Notes: generated from the letters alone by a model not told the origin. A DNA stretch of 64,000 nucleotides from Solitalea agri (GCF_023914155.1 NZ_JAMWYS010000024.1:62001-126000), one strand, 5' to 3'; positions 54,021-62,039 are shown, numbered from the stretch's first letter. Program-made: numbers and translations.

Positions 54021-54776
54021 TTAGGAAGGAAGCTTTTTTATTGCAGTGATATTTACGAACCTTTCGTCTTTGTTTTTGCTCAACACTTTTGGTGTTACAC
54101 CTGCATACTTTTTGATTTCTTTAATAAAATGATTTTGGTCGGTGAAACTTTGTTCAGGATAAAGTTTGCCTTCGCTGAGGCCTTTAAATGATTCGCCAAT
54201 ACGAAGAATGCTGCAATAGGTTTTGAGAGAAATTCCAAATTGCTGATTGAAGTACCGATTGATCTGTCTACTGCTCCAATATACTTTTTCAGAAAGCTCT
54301 TTTACTGTAATTGCGCCGTGAAAAGAATAGAGAAGGTCAAATAATTTTCTCTTTCTGCTATCAATACCGGTGGTAGTAACTGACACTATTTTTTGTGATG
54401 CTTTGCAACAAAATTTTTCCAGGCTATCAAAATCATTTTCGTAGAATTGCCAAAAGTCATTTGAAATAGCTCTGCCTTCATTCAATACGTCTTTGATCGA
54501 ATCACCCAACAAATATTCCACCGCCAAAAGTTTCAATCCGATGGAAAACATTTGTGTTCCATCTTCAATTTTCACTTGCGATGGCTCTGTGTCAATTCCC
54601 CGGACCATTAATTCCCAGTTCGATGAATTTATTTTCAGGGCAATCAAATCAACCATTCCGTTTGGCAATACCGTTGAAGAAACGTCTTTCCCTGTATTGT
54701 TTTCCAGCATCCAAAAACTGTGAACAAAATGCGAAATGTTTTTGTCGGGTAATATTGATTTGATAATAAGGTTCAT
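54021..54776 (-). CDS. AraC-family transcriptional regulator
   Basis: 251 residues. The N-terminal part (1-110) has the SILPDKNISHFVHSFWMLEN and VLPNGMVDLIAL pattern of DUF6597-type sensor domains. The C-terminal AraC HTH pair spans about 160-245: VKELSEKVYWSSRQINRYFNQQFGISLKTY in sections, then LYPEQSFTDQNHFIKEIKKYAGVTPKVL. It is a one-component regulator; the ligand and targets are unknown. It lies alone between spacers and may regulate the acyltransferase or dipeptidase genes only if they are linked, which is not shown. Confidence 0.88.
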   Translation of the reverse strand: MNLIIKSILPDKNISHFVHSFWMLENNTGKDVSSTVLPNGMVDLIALKINSSNWELMVRGIDTEPSQVKIEDGTQMFSIGLKLLAVEYLLGDSIKDVLNEGRAISNDFWQFYENDFDSLEKFCCKASQKIVSVTTTGIDSRKRKLFDLLYSFHGAITVKELSEKVYWSSRQINRYFNQQFGISLKTYCSILRIGESFKGLSEGKLYPEQSFTDQNHFIKEIKKYAGVTPKVLSKNKDERFVNITAIKKLPS

Positions 54777-54907
54777 TTTTTATTCCGCAACTAATTTAAA
54801 CAACCATTCAAACTATTTCTTTTGCTACTTGCCTCTGGCCCATCAAGAGTAAAGTGAGGCTATGCTAAACACTTCCAATAACACAGTTGCCTTAATTCTT
54901 AGCGAAA

Positions 54908-55993
54908 TCAGACGTTTCTATTCCGAGCAATCCTGGTTAAGTATTTCCTAACAGGTATATCATAAACCACCATAACCACGTAGGCTATCAAAATTAATAA
55001 AATGGTTCCGCTTATGATGATAAGAGGCAAGTCGGCCATTGGAGGCTTTTTACTCGTGCAATAATTCCCAAATACCCATATAGCTGCATAATGGGTCATA
55101 TATAAGGGATAGGAAATTTTTCCCGAAAACTCACAAACCTTTTCGATGCGGGGAGATAAAAAGGTTCCGGCTCCGATTGAAACCAGCAATGGGAAATAAA
55201 AAAGCACAACTATTCCTTCTGATAACCAATTCCATTTAAACGAGGGCATCAGGAAGGCCATCGATAATAAAATGGCCAAACCCGTAAAGCCAATTTTGTT
55301 TTTAATAATCCATTGTGATCGGTAAATCAAAAGTCCGGCTAAAAAGGAGTAGGCAACACGAACACCGCCATCCCAAAAGCTATCTCTTCCCCATCCTCCC
55401 ATCAGGTTACCTGAACGATAACTGATAAAGCAAATACCCAGACCTGCCACTATTGTTAAGGCAAGTAATGAACGACGACCGATTTTGTATAAAACAAAGG
55501 CATAAAAAATATTGGCAACATATTCCCAAAATAATGACCATGCAGGTGCATTGAAAGAGAACAGGTTAAAAAACCGCTCTTCCATAATTGGAAGCGGAAT
55601 AAGAAAAACAGAGCAAAGAATCAGCAAAATAAGCTTGCCGAAACCGTATGCAGGATAAGCTGCAAAAGGGTCGAAAAAGAATCCAATCACACCCAATACT
55701 GTACCCAAAATAACAAGGGGATGTAGTCGAATAAACCTCGATTTGAAGAATTCCTTAACTCCCATTTTCTCCAGGCGATCATCATAAGCGTAGGCAATTA
55801 CAAACCCGGATAAGCAGAAGAAAAAATCAACAGCTAAAAAACCATGACCGATGAAATTTTTAGTGTAGTCGGTGAACACCCATTCCATAAAATGGAAAAT
55901 CACCACAGCCAAAGCTGCGACACCTCTTAATCCGTCAAGAATTTTAAAATGCTGTTTAGTTTTTACAGGAGGGTTTAATACTACTTCGCTCAT
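54908..55993 (-). CDS. Acyltransferase 3 family membrane protein
   Basis: 361 residues, about ten transmembrane helices. The signature KILDGLRGVAALAVVIFHFMEW (residues 17-38, with the catalytic His) and FLAVDFFFCLSGFVIAYAY are clear. It would add acyl groups to cell-surface sugars (OafA/YrhL type); the substrate is unknown. There are no glycosyltransferase neighbours, so it is isolated. Confidence 0.9.
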   Translation of the reverse strand: MSEVVLNPPVKTKQHFKILDGLRGVAALAVVIFHFMEWVFTDYTKNFIGHGFLAVDFFFCLSGFVIAYAYDDRLEKMGVKEFFKSRFIRLHPLVILGTVLGVIGFFFDPFAAYPAYGFGKLILLILCSVFLIPLPIMEERFFNLFSFNAPAWSLFWEYVANIFYAFVLYKIGRRSLLALTIVAGLGICFISYRSGNLMGGWGRDSFWDGGVRVAYSFLAGLLIYRSQWIIKNKIGFTGLAILLSMAFLMPSFKWNWLSEGIVVLFYFPLLVSIGAGTFLSPRIEKVCEFSGKISYPLYMTHYAAIWVFGNYCTSKKPPMADLPLIIISGTILLILIAYVVMVVYDIPVRKYLTRIARNRNV

Positions 55994-56093
55994 TGATTAC
56001 CGTAAAATTGGGCCCAATGATAGAAAATATATTTGGGTTAGGTAAGGGCTTAAGTGTAATAATGTTATTTCGGATGATTGGGTTTCAGGAGCT

Positions 56094-56118
56094 ATCTGAA
56101 GTCTTAGCGAAGCGGAGT
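56094..56118 (-). repeat. Copy 1 of a dispersed CGCTTCGCTAAGACTT repeat
   Basis: On the minus strand this is CAACTCCGCTTCGCTAAGAC followed by TTCAG. The same core occurs at 56705-56735 and, shorter, at 58146-58168. Confidence 0.55.
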
Positions 56119-56156
56119 TGTTTCTTTTCCTATTTATCCCAGTGTAATCCTGATAG

Positions 56157-56468
56157 CTATCGATGTAGAGATTCATGACACAATTTACAAACAGAAACAA
56201 GCCATTTGATTGGCTCATTTCCAATTTTATTTTTGGCGTATCGCTTGTGATGCACTTGTGTTGCGCGTGCGCCACAATAAACACAACTCCAATGATCTCG
56301 CTGAAGTACCACATACCTCTTTCGTCTCCATTCCTCAGATTTAAGATATACATTTCGGTAATAATCACGACGACGTCTTCGTTTAATCTCGAAGATCAAA
56401 CGTTTAACTCCCCATATAACAAATACAAAGATTAGAAAGAGTAAAATCTGAAAATTCATGATATTCAC
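56157..56468 (-). CDS. Membrane-anchored HNH endonuclease-like protein
   Basis: 103 residues. An N-terminal transmembrane helix (about 5-25) is followed by an Arg-rich stretch KRRRRRDYYR (29-38). The HNH domain (about 42-103) has LKSEEWRRKRYVVLQRD, Cys62/Cys65 (CVYC), a His pair HH73-74, and Cys94/Cys97 with HESLH, all required for zinc and metal. It looks catalytically complete. The membrane anchor is unusual for HNH proteins. Met4 is an alternative start. The target is unknown. Confidence 0.8.
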   Translation of the reverse strand: MNIMNFQILLFLIFVFVIWGVKRLIFEIKRRRRRDYYRNVYLKSEEWRRKRYVVLQRDHWSCVYCGARATQVHHKRYAKNKIGNEPIKWLVSVCKLCHESLHR

Positions 56469-56615
56469 GCCAACAGTTAATCAATTGATTGAATTCAGTG
56501 GTTGCGAAAGTACAACAACAATATTTAAAAAAACCTTGACATAAATCAATTAACAAACTGACAATTAATCGAATAAAAAAATGTATAATGATAGATTTCG
56601 TATTGACTTCAAGCA

Positions 56616-56660
56616 AAAGTGCCAAAGCTACTTTTTAGAAACTTTGGCACTTTTACTTTT
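56616..56660 (+). terminator. Hairpin with T tail
   Basis: A 13-bp perfect stem (56616-56628 with 56642-56654) followed by ACTTTTT. There is no gene on the plus strand that would need it, so it could also be part of a mobile or regulatory repeat. Confidence 0.6.
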
Positions 56661-56694
56661 TATACCGGTCTTTAAGACCTCTATATCATTTGCA

Positions 56695-56735
56695 GTCGTA
56701 AGTCTCGCTTCGCTAAGACTTACGACAACGCGGGG
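56695..56735 (+). repeat. Copy 2 of the dispersed repeat, palindromic
   Basis: GTCGTAAGTCT, CGCTTCGCTA, AGACTTACGAC form a stem-loop, then AACGCGGGG. This is the longest copy. Confidence 0.6.
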
Positions 56736-56781
56736 ATTGGGCTATCGAGAACATGAATTTATAAGACAATTCACCTAATCT

Positions 56782-57867
56782 TTAATAACTGCCGTAATTT
56801 TCTTTCAGCTTTCTCATTAGAACTTTAACGCCTTGTTGTGTATCCTGATTAAAAGAATTGGTGAAAATAATATAAGCCTTCTCTTTAATTCTGTCAATTT
56901 GAACAAGTGTGTAGTAAGTTCCTACTGTTCCACCGTGAGTCGAAAACTCTTTATTGCCTTCGTAAATATTATACCATCCTAAAGCATAGTTTTTAATCCC
57001 TTTGAGGATAAATTGATAAGTTTCGGCTTTTAGGTAATTATTCTGACCGTTAAGTCCTTGTAAATTGAGTTGAATAAATTTGATATAATTTTTCAGTTGA
57101 ATGTTCAAATCCCCTGCGGGTTCGGTATAATCTAAGTGAAAATCAATTGTAGAGGGAACAGGAATAAGCGTTCCATTTTCAAAACGATGTCCCCAGGTAT
57201 CTTTGTGTTGTTGATTTTCAGGCCAGGAAAATTGTACCGCCAATTTCAAATCTTTATTAAAAACCTGATCAACCAACTCCTCCCAACTTTTACCACTTAT
57301 TTTTTCCAACATCAGGGCAGCCAAAGTATAACCTGCATTTGAATAAATAAACGGATGTTGGTCGTCGAGTTGGACAGGTGCTAATGTCAATACAAACTGT
57401 CCAAATAGTTTTCTTCTTTCCTGGGGTGTTCCTTTAAAAGCTGGAATTTCGGGATCTCCTTCTTCCCCTTGGAGTGGTGCTATTCTGGCTTTGTGAGAAA
57501 GCAGGTCTTGCAAGGTAATAGTTGCATAGCCGGAATCGCTTTTTCCTTTCCAATCAGGAAAAAGGTCGAAGAACCGGGTTGTCCAACTCATTTTGCCGCT
57601 TTCTACATATTTAGCAATAATAAAAGCAGTCATTGCCTTGGTATTCGAACCAAGATGGAACCGATCATTTAAAGTAGCAGTATCAGGAAGACTGATGGAA
57701 TGTTTCCCCAAGGCTGCAATTTCAAATGTCGATTTACTGTCAATTACCGCGTATGACAGTTCAGGAATGTGGTAGTAATTTCGAATAGAATCAGCAAAAT
57801 GAACCGTAGTTTGCCCATAGCAGTGAGTTGAAATGGCAAAAAACAAAATGGTTAGCAAGCACTTCAT
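56782..57867 (-). CDS. Serine hydrolase of the beta-lactamase/class C type, secreted
   Basis: 361 residues with a signal peptide (1-19, CYGQ). It has the SxxK motif SNTK (Ser74, Lys77), the YxN motif in FIYSNAGYTLAA and an HGG-type third motif (STHGGTVGTYYT). All the beta-lactamase-fold essentials are present. It is an exported peptidase, esterase or beta-lactamase-like enzyme; the substrate is unknown. A possible tiny membrane gene ends 13 bp upstream of its start. Confidence 0.9.
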   Translation of the reverse strand: MKCLLTILFFAISTHCYGQTTVHFADSIRNYYHIPELSYAVIDSKSTFEIAALGKHSISLPDTATLNDRFHLGSNTKAMTAFIIAKYVESGKMSWTTRFFDLFPDWKGKSDSGYATITLQDLLSHKARIAPLQGEEGDPEIPAFKGTPQERRKLFGQFVLTLAPVQLDDQHPFIYSNAGYTLAALMLEKISGKSWEELVDQVFNKDLKLAVQFSWPENQQHKDTWGHRFENGTLIPVPSTIDFHLDYTEPAGDLNIQLKNYIKFIQLNLQGLNGQNNYLKAETYQFILKGIKNYALGWYNIYEGNKEFSTHGGTVGTYYTLVQIDRIKEKAYIIFTNSFNQDTQQGVKVLMRKLKENYGSY

Positions 57868-57880
57868 TTTTGTTGATGAA

Positions 57881-58009
57881 TTACAGCAGATAAGACCATT
57901 GATAGTTAACCCTTAGTGTGTAGAAAACTTCAATTCCACCTGCACGTTCTATAAAAATAACTAAAAAAAGTGCGACGAATAAAGCGCCCCAATAAAATTT
58001 GAGTTTCAT
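57881..58009 (-). CDS. Tiny membrane protein, hypothetical
   Basis: 42 residues from the inner Met at 58009, or 68 from 58087. One transmembrane helix (KFYWGALFVALFLVIFIE) is followed by a short aromatic tail. The stop is 13 bp from the serine hydrolase start, which suggests coupling. There is no known family, so it may be a chance ORF. Confidence 0.35.
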   Translation of the reverse strand: MKLKFYWGALFVALFLVIFIERAGGIEVFYTLRVNYQWSYLL

Positions 58010-58145
58010 GCTTCGTGGATTACAAACATAGATTGTGTGCCTTTTTAATTTTGAAACTTCAATTAGATCCCCAATCAATTTCACCAACTATAGAGTGGAG
58101 CCATTATATCTATTGAGGTTTATTTGCTGGGGGAAGAGACATTGC

Positions 58146-58168
58146 GCTAAGACTTACCACAACGGGTA
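58146..58168 (+). repeat. Copy 3 of the dispersed repeat (short)
   Basis: GCTAAGACTTACCACAACGG is similar to the 56705-56735 copy, just downstream of the DUF4846 stop. Confidence 0.5.
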
Positions 58169-58176
58169 ATAATTTT

Positions 58177-59037
58177 CTATTCACTAGTAAATCTTCTAAT
58201 ATTGGTTTCTTTAAAAATATACCTTGCCGTAATTGTCGGGTTTTTAGTTGTACTCAATTTATACCATGGATCTAATTGGCTATCAAATGGATTTGTTATG
58301 ATGTGTATAGATTGAGCGGGTGTATATCCTTCAGCTAATAAATAAACTTTTTCTCCCTTAGCGTTAATTGCACTTCCAACAATAATTACTGCGTGCCCAG
58401 GACTGCCGGGTGTAACTATTATATTTCCTGTTTTTATTTCCCTATCACTTTTAATCTTTTGGGTTTCTCTATTTAAGGAGATCGTTCCTGCATACGTAAA
58501 AAGTATATCAAGGTATTTTCTATAACTTACATAGCTATCATCCTCAGTGGCTGCCTGCCGAAAAAGTACCTTTTCATTTGATTTCACAATTGGTCTGATT
58601 CCATTTTTGTAGTCATTCCATTTAAATAAATCACCACTGGTAAAATGAAATTCTATTTGATCATGCTTTTTTTGTTCCCACAAATAGTCAGCGCGTAACC
58701 TTATAACGGCATCCGCACATTGCTGAAGATCCTTGCTTCCTATATCTTTTTTAATTACAGCAATATGTTCAAATTGGTTACTGATTGGTTTATTATTGTA
58801 ATCTAAAATTTCAGCGCCGTATTGCTCCAGCTTCATGTTTCGAAGATATTCTCCAAAACTACCCTTCTCATCTATTACCCAGTTAAATCCCTTTGGTGGT
58901 TTAATTCTTTCCGAAACAGTTTTGCCCTTAATGGAGAACTTATCAGTCGGTTTATCTGGTTTACAACTGAAAAAAGTAAACATTGTCACGGTAGCTAATA
59001 AATACAAACGATACATAAGCGTCTTGATAAATTTCAA
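58177..59037 (-). CDS. DUF4846 lipoprotein
   Basis: 286 residues. The lipobox is TFFSC (Cys25). The DUF4846 domain fills the rest: FNWVIDEKGSFGEYLRNMKLEQYG, CADAVIRLRADYLWEQ, IEFHFTSGDLFKWNDY, RKYLDILFTYAGTISL, PGSPGHAVIIVG and AEGYTPAQSIHII. The NlpC/P60-like arrangement (a Gly-His-Ala block, PGHAVII) hints at a papain-fold relative, but this is inference. An exported protein of unknown role. Confidence 0.85.
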   Translation of the reverse strand: MKFIKTLMYRLYLLATVTMFTFFSCKPDKPTDKFSIKGKTVSERIKPPKGFNWVIDEKGSFGEYLRNMKLEQYGAEILDYNNKPISNQFEHIAVIKKDIGSKDLQQCADAVIRLRADYLWEQKKHDQIEFHFTSGDLFKWNDYKNGIRPIVKSNEKVLFRQAATEDDSYVSYRKYLDILFTYAGTISLNRETQKIKSDREIKTGNIIVTPGSPGHAVIIVGSAINAKGEKVYLLAEGYTPAQSIHIITNPFDSQLDPWYKLSTTKNPTITARYIFKETNIRRFTSE

Positions 59038-59182
59038 TGAGGTATGATGTTTTTTGAGCTATGAAGCATTAGCACTAATGTTTCAGTTTGCCGAAGGCGC
59101 GATGAAAAACGCGCTTAATTGTCAGCCATGGTGCAAGATATTAATTTGGTTTTGGTTTCAAATTTGCCCTTGGTAAAGCAGG

Positions 59183-59197
59183 CGTTAGCGGTAGTTT
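59183..59197. repeat. Left flank word CGTTAGCGGTAGTTT of the 59196-60567 pair
   Basis: It overlaps the stop codon of the gene ending at 59196. It is an imperfect inverted match to the word at 60571-60587. Confidence 0.5.
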
Positions 59198-59708
59198 ACT
59201 TATTTTGCCATCTTCCATTTTCTGCCAATTTATAAGATAAAAGCTTTTCTCTACCAGTTCCGCAATCGAGGTTGTTTTCTATCCATTCCCGTATCAATAT
59301 CCTTTTGGTATAAGAGTTATAAGCCGGACGAGAAATACAAACATAACCCTTGTTGAATTTCCGTCTCCAAAGGACAGAATACATAAAATCTTGTTCCTTA
59401 AGTGGCAATAGCTCTTTAAAATCTTCGTTTGAAACAACTCTTACATTTTTAAGCCTTTGGGAGTCCCATCGATAATTTGAATCTATAATAAGCGGTTCAA
59501 GATAATGTTTGACATTGCTTTTGATTCTTCTTGGAAAATCTGGTTTGTTAATTGGGTGAATGAAAAATTTTCGACCTGTTACTATCGTATCCAGTCTAGG
59601 AAGATAGTATTCATTAATAAATAGATAGGATTGTTTCTCATCAAGATATCTATATGTAACCCCAAGCTGGCATAAACATTTTGTTGGCGGTAGTTTTTCA
59701 TTCCGCAT
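59196..59708 (-). CDS. Unknown protein paired with the RraB-DUF695 lipoprotein
   Basis: 170 residues, no signal peptide or membrane helix. Basic and aromatic-rich, with many short strands (GVTYRYLDEKQSYLFINEYYLPR, SVLWRRKFNKGYVCISRP). I do not recognise the family. Its start overlaps the end of the upstream RraB-type gene by 11 bp (59698-59708), which strongly suggests one translation unit and a shared function. The start may lie further upstream in the same frame if the overlap is incorrect. Confidence 0.6.
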   Translation of the reverse strand: MRNEKLPPTKCLCQLGVTYRYLDEKQSYLFINEYYLPRLDTIVTGRKFFIHPINKPDFPRRIKSNVKHYLEPLIIDSNYRWDSQRLKNVRVVSNEDFKELLPLKEQDFMYSVLWRRKFNKGYVCISRPAYNSYTKRILIREWIENNLDCGTGREKLLSYKLAENGRWQNK

Positions 59709-60567
59709 CTTTCAGTTTACCAAGTATGTCGTTATACAAAGTCCAGTTTTTGTCAGTCAATATTTCGAAATCGAATTTTCTTTGATCTCCAGATGTTTTT
59801 AAGAACTCTAGAATGTTTGGAGCTTCGTCCTTGTCGTTAGTCACTAGGTAAAAATGTCTCAGGCCTTTATGTGTGTCCCTAAATACATAATAATTTCTTA
59901 CTCCATTTTTTGTCAGATTATTTTCTATAAAGAACTCAAAGTCATTCATTTCATCAAGCTCTTTTTCACTTGGCAACAATGAATTTTCTTCGGCTTTGTA
60001 TTGAGTTGTGATTTTTATGAAATGACAAAATTCCTCCTTGTGTGGAAATTGTTCAAAAGCTGCATTACCTATCAGTAAGAAAGGATGTCCATCCTGATCA
60101 AAGTCCGCAGTCTTAAACTCTTCCGGAACTGCATATGTGTCCCGGTCAATTGGTTTATTGGGGTCAGTGTTCCCAATATCAAATCCGTCATACGAGTCCA
60201 ACTTATACTTCTCTGCTTGTTTATACAACTCCTCATTCAGTGCGAAAAGAGATTTAGGATTGTGCTTTTCAACTCTCTCCACATGAAGCCAGAATAGTTT
60301 GTCTTCGTCTTGATGAATGTCAACGAATTTGTAGTTCTCACCCTTCAACTGGTCCGCGAGTTTCTCAAGTTGGTCTGACGTTTGATTTGTGAAAAAATAA
60401 CCATAAAGCATTTCGCTGTCCGTGTTAACACCATTGGATTTCATGTTATTAAATAACTCTTCAATCTTATCTAATCCAATCATGTTGTTCTTAGTTTTGA
60501 CTTGTGAATCACAAGAGCTTGTTACAAGTACTATTAAGATAATTTTTATTAGTTGTCTCATCTTCAT
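59698..60567 (-). CDS. Lipoprotein with RraB-like and DUF695 domains
   Basis: 289 residues. The lipobox is VTSSC (Cys19). Residues 28-137 match the RraB (RNase E inhibitor B) pattern: GYFFTNQTSDQLEKLADQL, FWLHVERVEKHNPKSLFALNEELY (in parts) and the tell-tale DSYDGFDIG. Residues 170-285 match DUF695: FCHFIKITTQYK, DFEFFIENNLTKNGVRNYYV, GLRHFYLVTNDKDEA and the closing DKNWTLYNDIL. RraB-DUF695 fusions exist, but they are normally cytoplasmic; here a lipid anchor would place them outside the cytoplasm. The RNase inhibitor role is thus doubtful. Confidence 0.75.
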   Translation of the reverse strand: MKMRQLIKIILIVLVTSSCDSQVKTKNNMIGLDKIEELFNNMKSNGVNTDSEMLYGYFFTNQTSDQLEKLADQLKGENYKFVDIHQDEDKLFWLHVERVEKHNPKSLFALNEELYKQAEKYKLDSYDGFDIGNTDPNKPIDRDTYAVPEEFKTADFDQDGHPFLLIGNAAFEQFPHKEEFCHFIKITTQYKAEENSLLPSEKELDEMNDFEFFIENNLTKNGVRNYYVFRDTHKGLRHFYLVTNDKDEAPNILEFLKTSGDQRKFDFEILTDKNWTLYNDILGKLKDAE

Positions 60568-60570
60568 TGA

Positions 60571-60587
60571 AAAATTACCGCCAACGG
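60571..60587. repeat. Right flank word AAAATTACCGCCAACGG of the gene pair
   Basis: The reverse complement, CCGTTGGCGGTAATTTT, ends 4 nt before the start codon of the RraB-type gene. It is an imperfect inverted match to 59183-59197. Confidence 0.5.
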
Positions 60588-60716
60588 ATGGCGCTTGACG
60601 CAGGTGCGAAAAAAGTTCCGTTCCATTGTCCAGCGTGACGAAAGTAATTTAACGTATTGGGATTTGCAAGTTGCACATCGCCCGCAATTGCGTTCAATCG
60701 CTTATTATGAGCTGTA

Positions 60717-61319
60717 TTACTCTTTTCCTGTCATGTACCACTCAATAATTTCCTGTCTTGATTTATTGAGATATTCCATAGCAAATGGTTCTCTTGCAAG
60801 TGTTTTTAATTGCTGTCTACCTGAAGATTCGTCACCGCTTAATATTAGGCAAAGTGCTTGATTAAGTTTTGTGAAATTATAATTCTTATTTGTCTGATTC
60901 AATGTGTCCAATATGGCATTAAAAAGTGTTAATGAGCGATTAAAATATTTTTTACTATTCAAAGAGTCACCAGTTCTTTCAAGCATTAATCCTTCGAACA
61001 TTGGTAAGTCAGGATTTGTCGGCTTTATCCGTTGTAAATGCTCTAATGTCGGAATTGTCTCTTTGTACAGTCCTAAGCTATTTTTAATTGAAAACATGTT
61101 CCAATATGCAGCAAAGAAATTGCTATCAAGTCTAACGGCACTGTCTAAAAGCGATAGGGCTTTTAATGAGCTATCTCGATTAAGCGGTAGGATCGAAAGC
61201 GCTTTTTTATTTAATTCCTTTGCCATTGGATTTGTCGATTTTTTCTCTGTTGACCTGTCACAGGAAATGAAAATTAAAAGAAAGATAATTCGTAATGCTG
61301 TCCTCATAATATAGCGCAT
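60717..61319 (-). CDS. TPR-like lipoprotein
   Basis: 200 residues. The lipobox is IFISC (Cys20). The mature part is helical with TPR-like repeats: AKELNKKALSIL, LKALSLLDSAVRLDSNFFAAYWNMFSI, ETIPTLEHLQRIKPTNPDLPMFEGLML and YFNRSLTLFNAIL. It probably mediates protein contacts at the envelope. The alternative start is Met5. Its neighbours share no known pathway. Confidence 0.75.
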   Translation of the reverse strand: MRYIMRTALRIIFLLIFISCDRSTEKKSTNPMAKELNKKALSILPLNRDSSLKALSLLDSAVRLDSNFFAAYWNMFSIKNSLGLYKETIPTLEHLQRIKPTNPDLPMFEGLMLERTGDSLNSKKYFNRSLTLFNAILDTLNQTNKNYNFTKLNQALCLILSGDESSGRQQLKTLAREPFAMEYLNKSRQEIIEWYMTGKE

Positions 61320-61340
61320 AATTAGTTTTCACATGCACTC

Positions 61341-61718
61341 CTAGTGCATATAAAGTTCATATACTTTTAAGTCAGTTAATGAGAAGGCTTTAGGTATATA
61401 ATTGTAGTTGTTTTTTGTTTTTATGTAGACCTCTTTATTCTTTACATAGATTGAATCGACAATACTTGGGTTTATGTTTTTTATTAATGAGCTCACCATG
61501 CCTTTGTTTATCAATTCTCCATTTAAAAAATAAGAGGGGGATTTGTGTGTTGTATCAGCATACCAAACCACAGGAATAGAGTCATTCTTATATATTGGGG
61601 ACGCAATTGTTACTCCTGCGATTGTCCCAGGCGATTGATTTGTTTTTGCATTCGTAGGGTTTTGTCCGAAAACACTAGCTGCTAATAATATTGAAGCAAA
61701 AAAAAGGAGTAGTTTCAT
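61341..61718 (-). CDS. Small secreted protein with a TonB-plug-like motif
   Basis: 125 residues with a signal peptide (1-18, VFGQ). The segment YFLNGELINKGMVSSLIKNI, then NPSIVDSIYVKNKEVYI, resembles the plug-type 'xxxxG+.(I)..(x)INPx(D/I)(x)SI' motif of Bacteroidota TonB receptors and of BlaR1/M56-type plug modules. No barrel is present. It could be an orphan plug-like domain, or the tail of a lost larger gene. It is the first gene upstream of the topB stop. Confidence 0.5.
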   Translation of the reverse strand: MKLLLFFASILLAASVFGQNPTNAKTNQSPGTIAGVTIASPIYKNDSIPVVWYADTTHKSPSYFLNGELINKGMVSSLIKNINPSIVDSIYVKNKEVYIKTKNNYNYIPKAFSLTDLKVYELYMH

Positions 61719-61846
61719 ATTTGCCTAAGATATCTATTCTCCCTTATTCTCCAAATCTTACTACTACTAAACCATCTTCATCCCAGTCCTGAAATGGTTC
61801 AAAGCAGTTCAGAACCAGTCTTCACTTGGTTATAAAGTCGGGAGTA

Positions 61847-61956
61847 AGTACTTCGGAACGAGGTAATTACTGGTTCTTAAGCAGGGGGAGGATGCTTAGG
61901 CAAGCCCCATCCCTCAGCTTATATAAAAGGGTAATTATATTTCCGAACCAAGTACT
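61847..61956. repeat. Imperfect 110-bp palindrome between topB and the plug-like gene
   Basis: The arms share AGTACTT, CGGAA, TAATTAC, TAAGC and a GGGGAGGATG/CATCCCTC stem around CTTAGGCAAG. The two arms pair in five blocks, so the RNA could fold into a long branched hairpin. The whole spacer 61719-62039 holds no convincing gene. Confidence 0.55.
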
Positions 61957-62039
61957 AGCTATTTCCGAAGCTGCTAGAAGTACTTTAAAGGCTCTTTTAC
62001 CTACTTCACTAACTATGTATTATCCGGATCAAGATCGGG

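Larger units (their letters stand above)
56469..56781. other. Spacer with two hairpins and a dispersed repeat
   Basis: No gene. A perfect hairpin AAAAGTGCCAAAG with CTTTGGCACTTTT (56616-56654) and T residues is a good terminator on the plus strand. An 11-bp palindromic stem GTCGTAAGTCT with AGACTTACGAC (56695-56726) encloses CGCTTCGC and belongs to the dispersed repeat. Confidence 0.7.

Noticed and set aside
55997-56368. Minus-strand ORF of 123 aa overlapping the HNH gene in another frame
   Set aside because: The HNH frame has an intact zinc-binding pattern; this one has no recognisable motif.
56581-56778. Plus-strand ORF of 65 aa (MYNDRFRIDF...)
   Set aside because: It is written across a perfect 13-bp hairpin with a T tail and across the palindromic repeat; no family similarity.
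59183-60587. Classical integron attC sites
   Set aside because: The words do not contain the GTTRRRY/RYYYAAC core, and no intI is present in the window; kept only as an unexplained cassette-like pattern.
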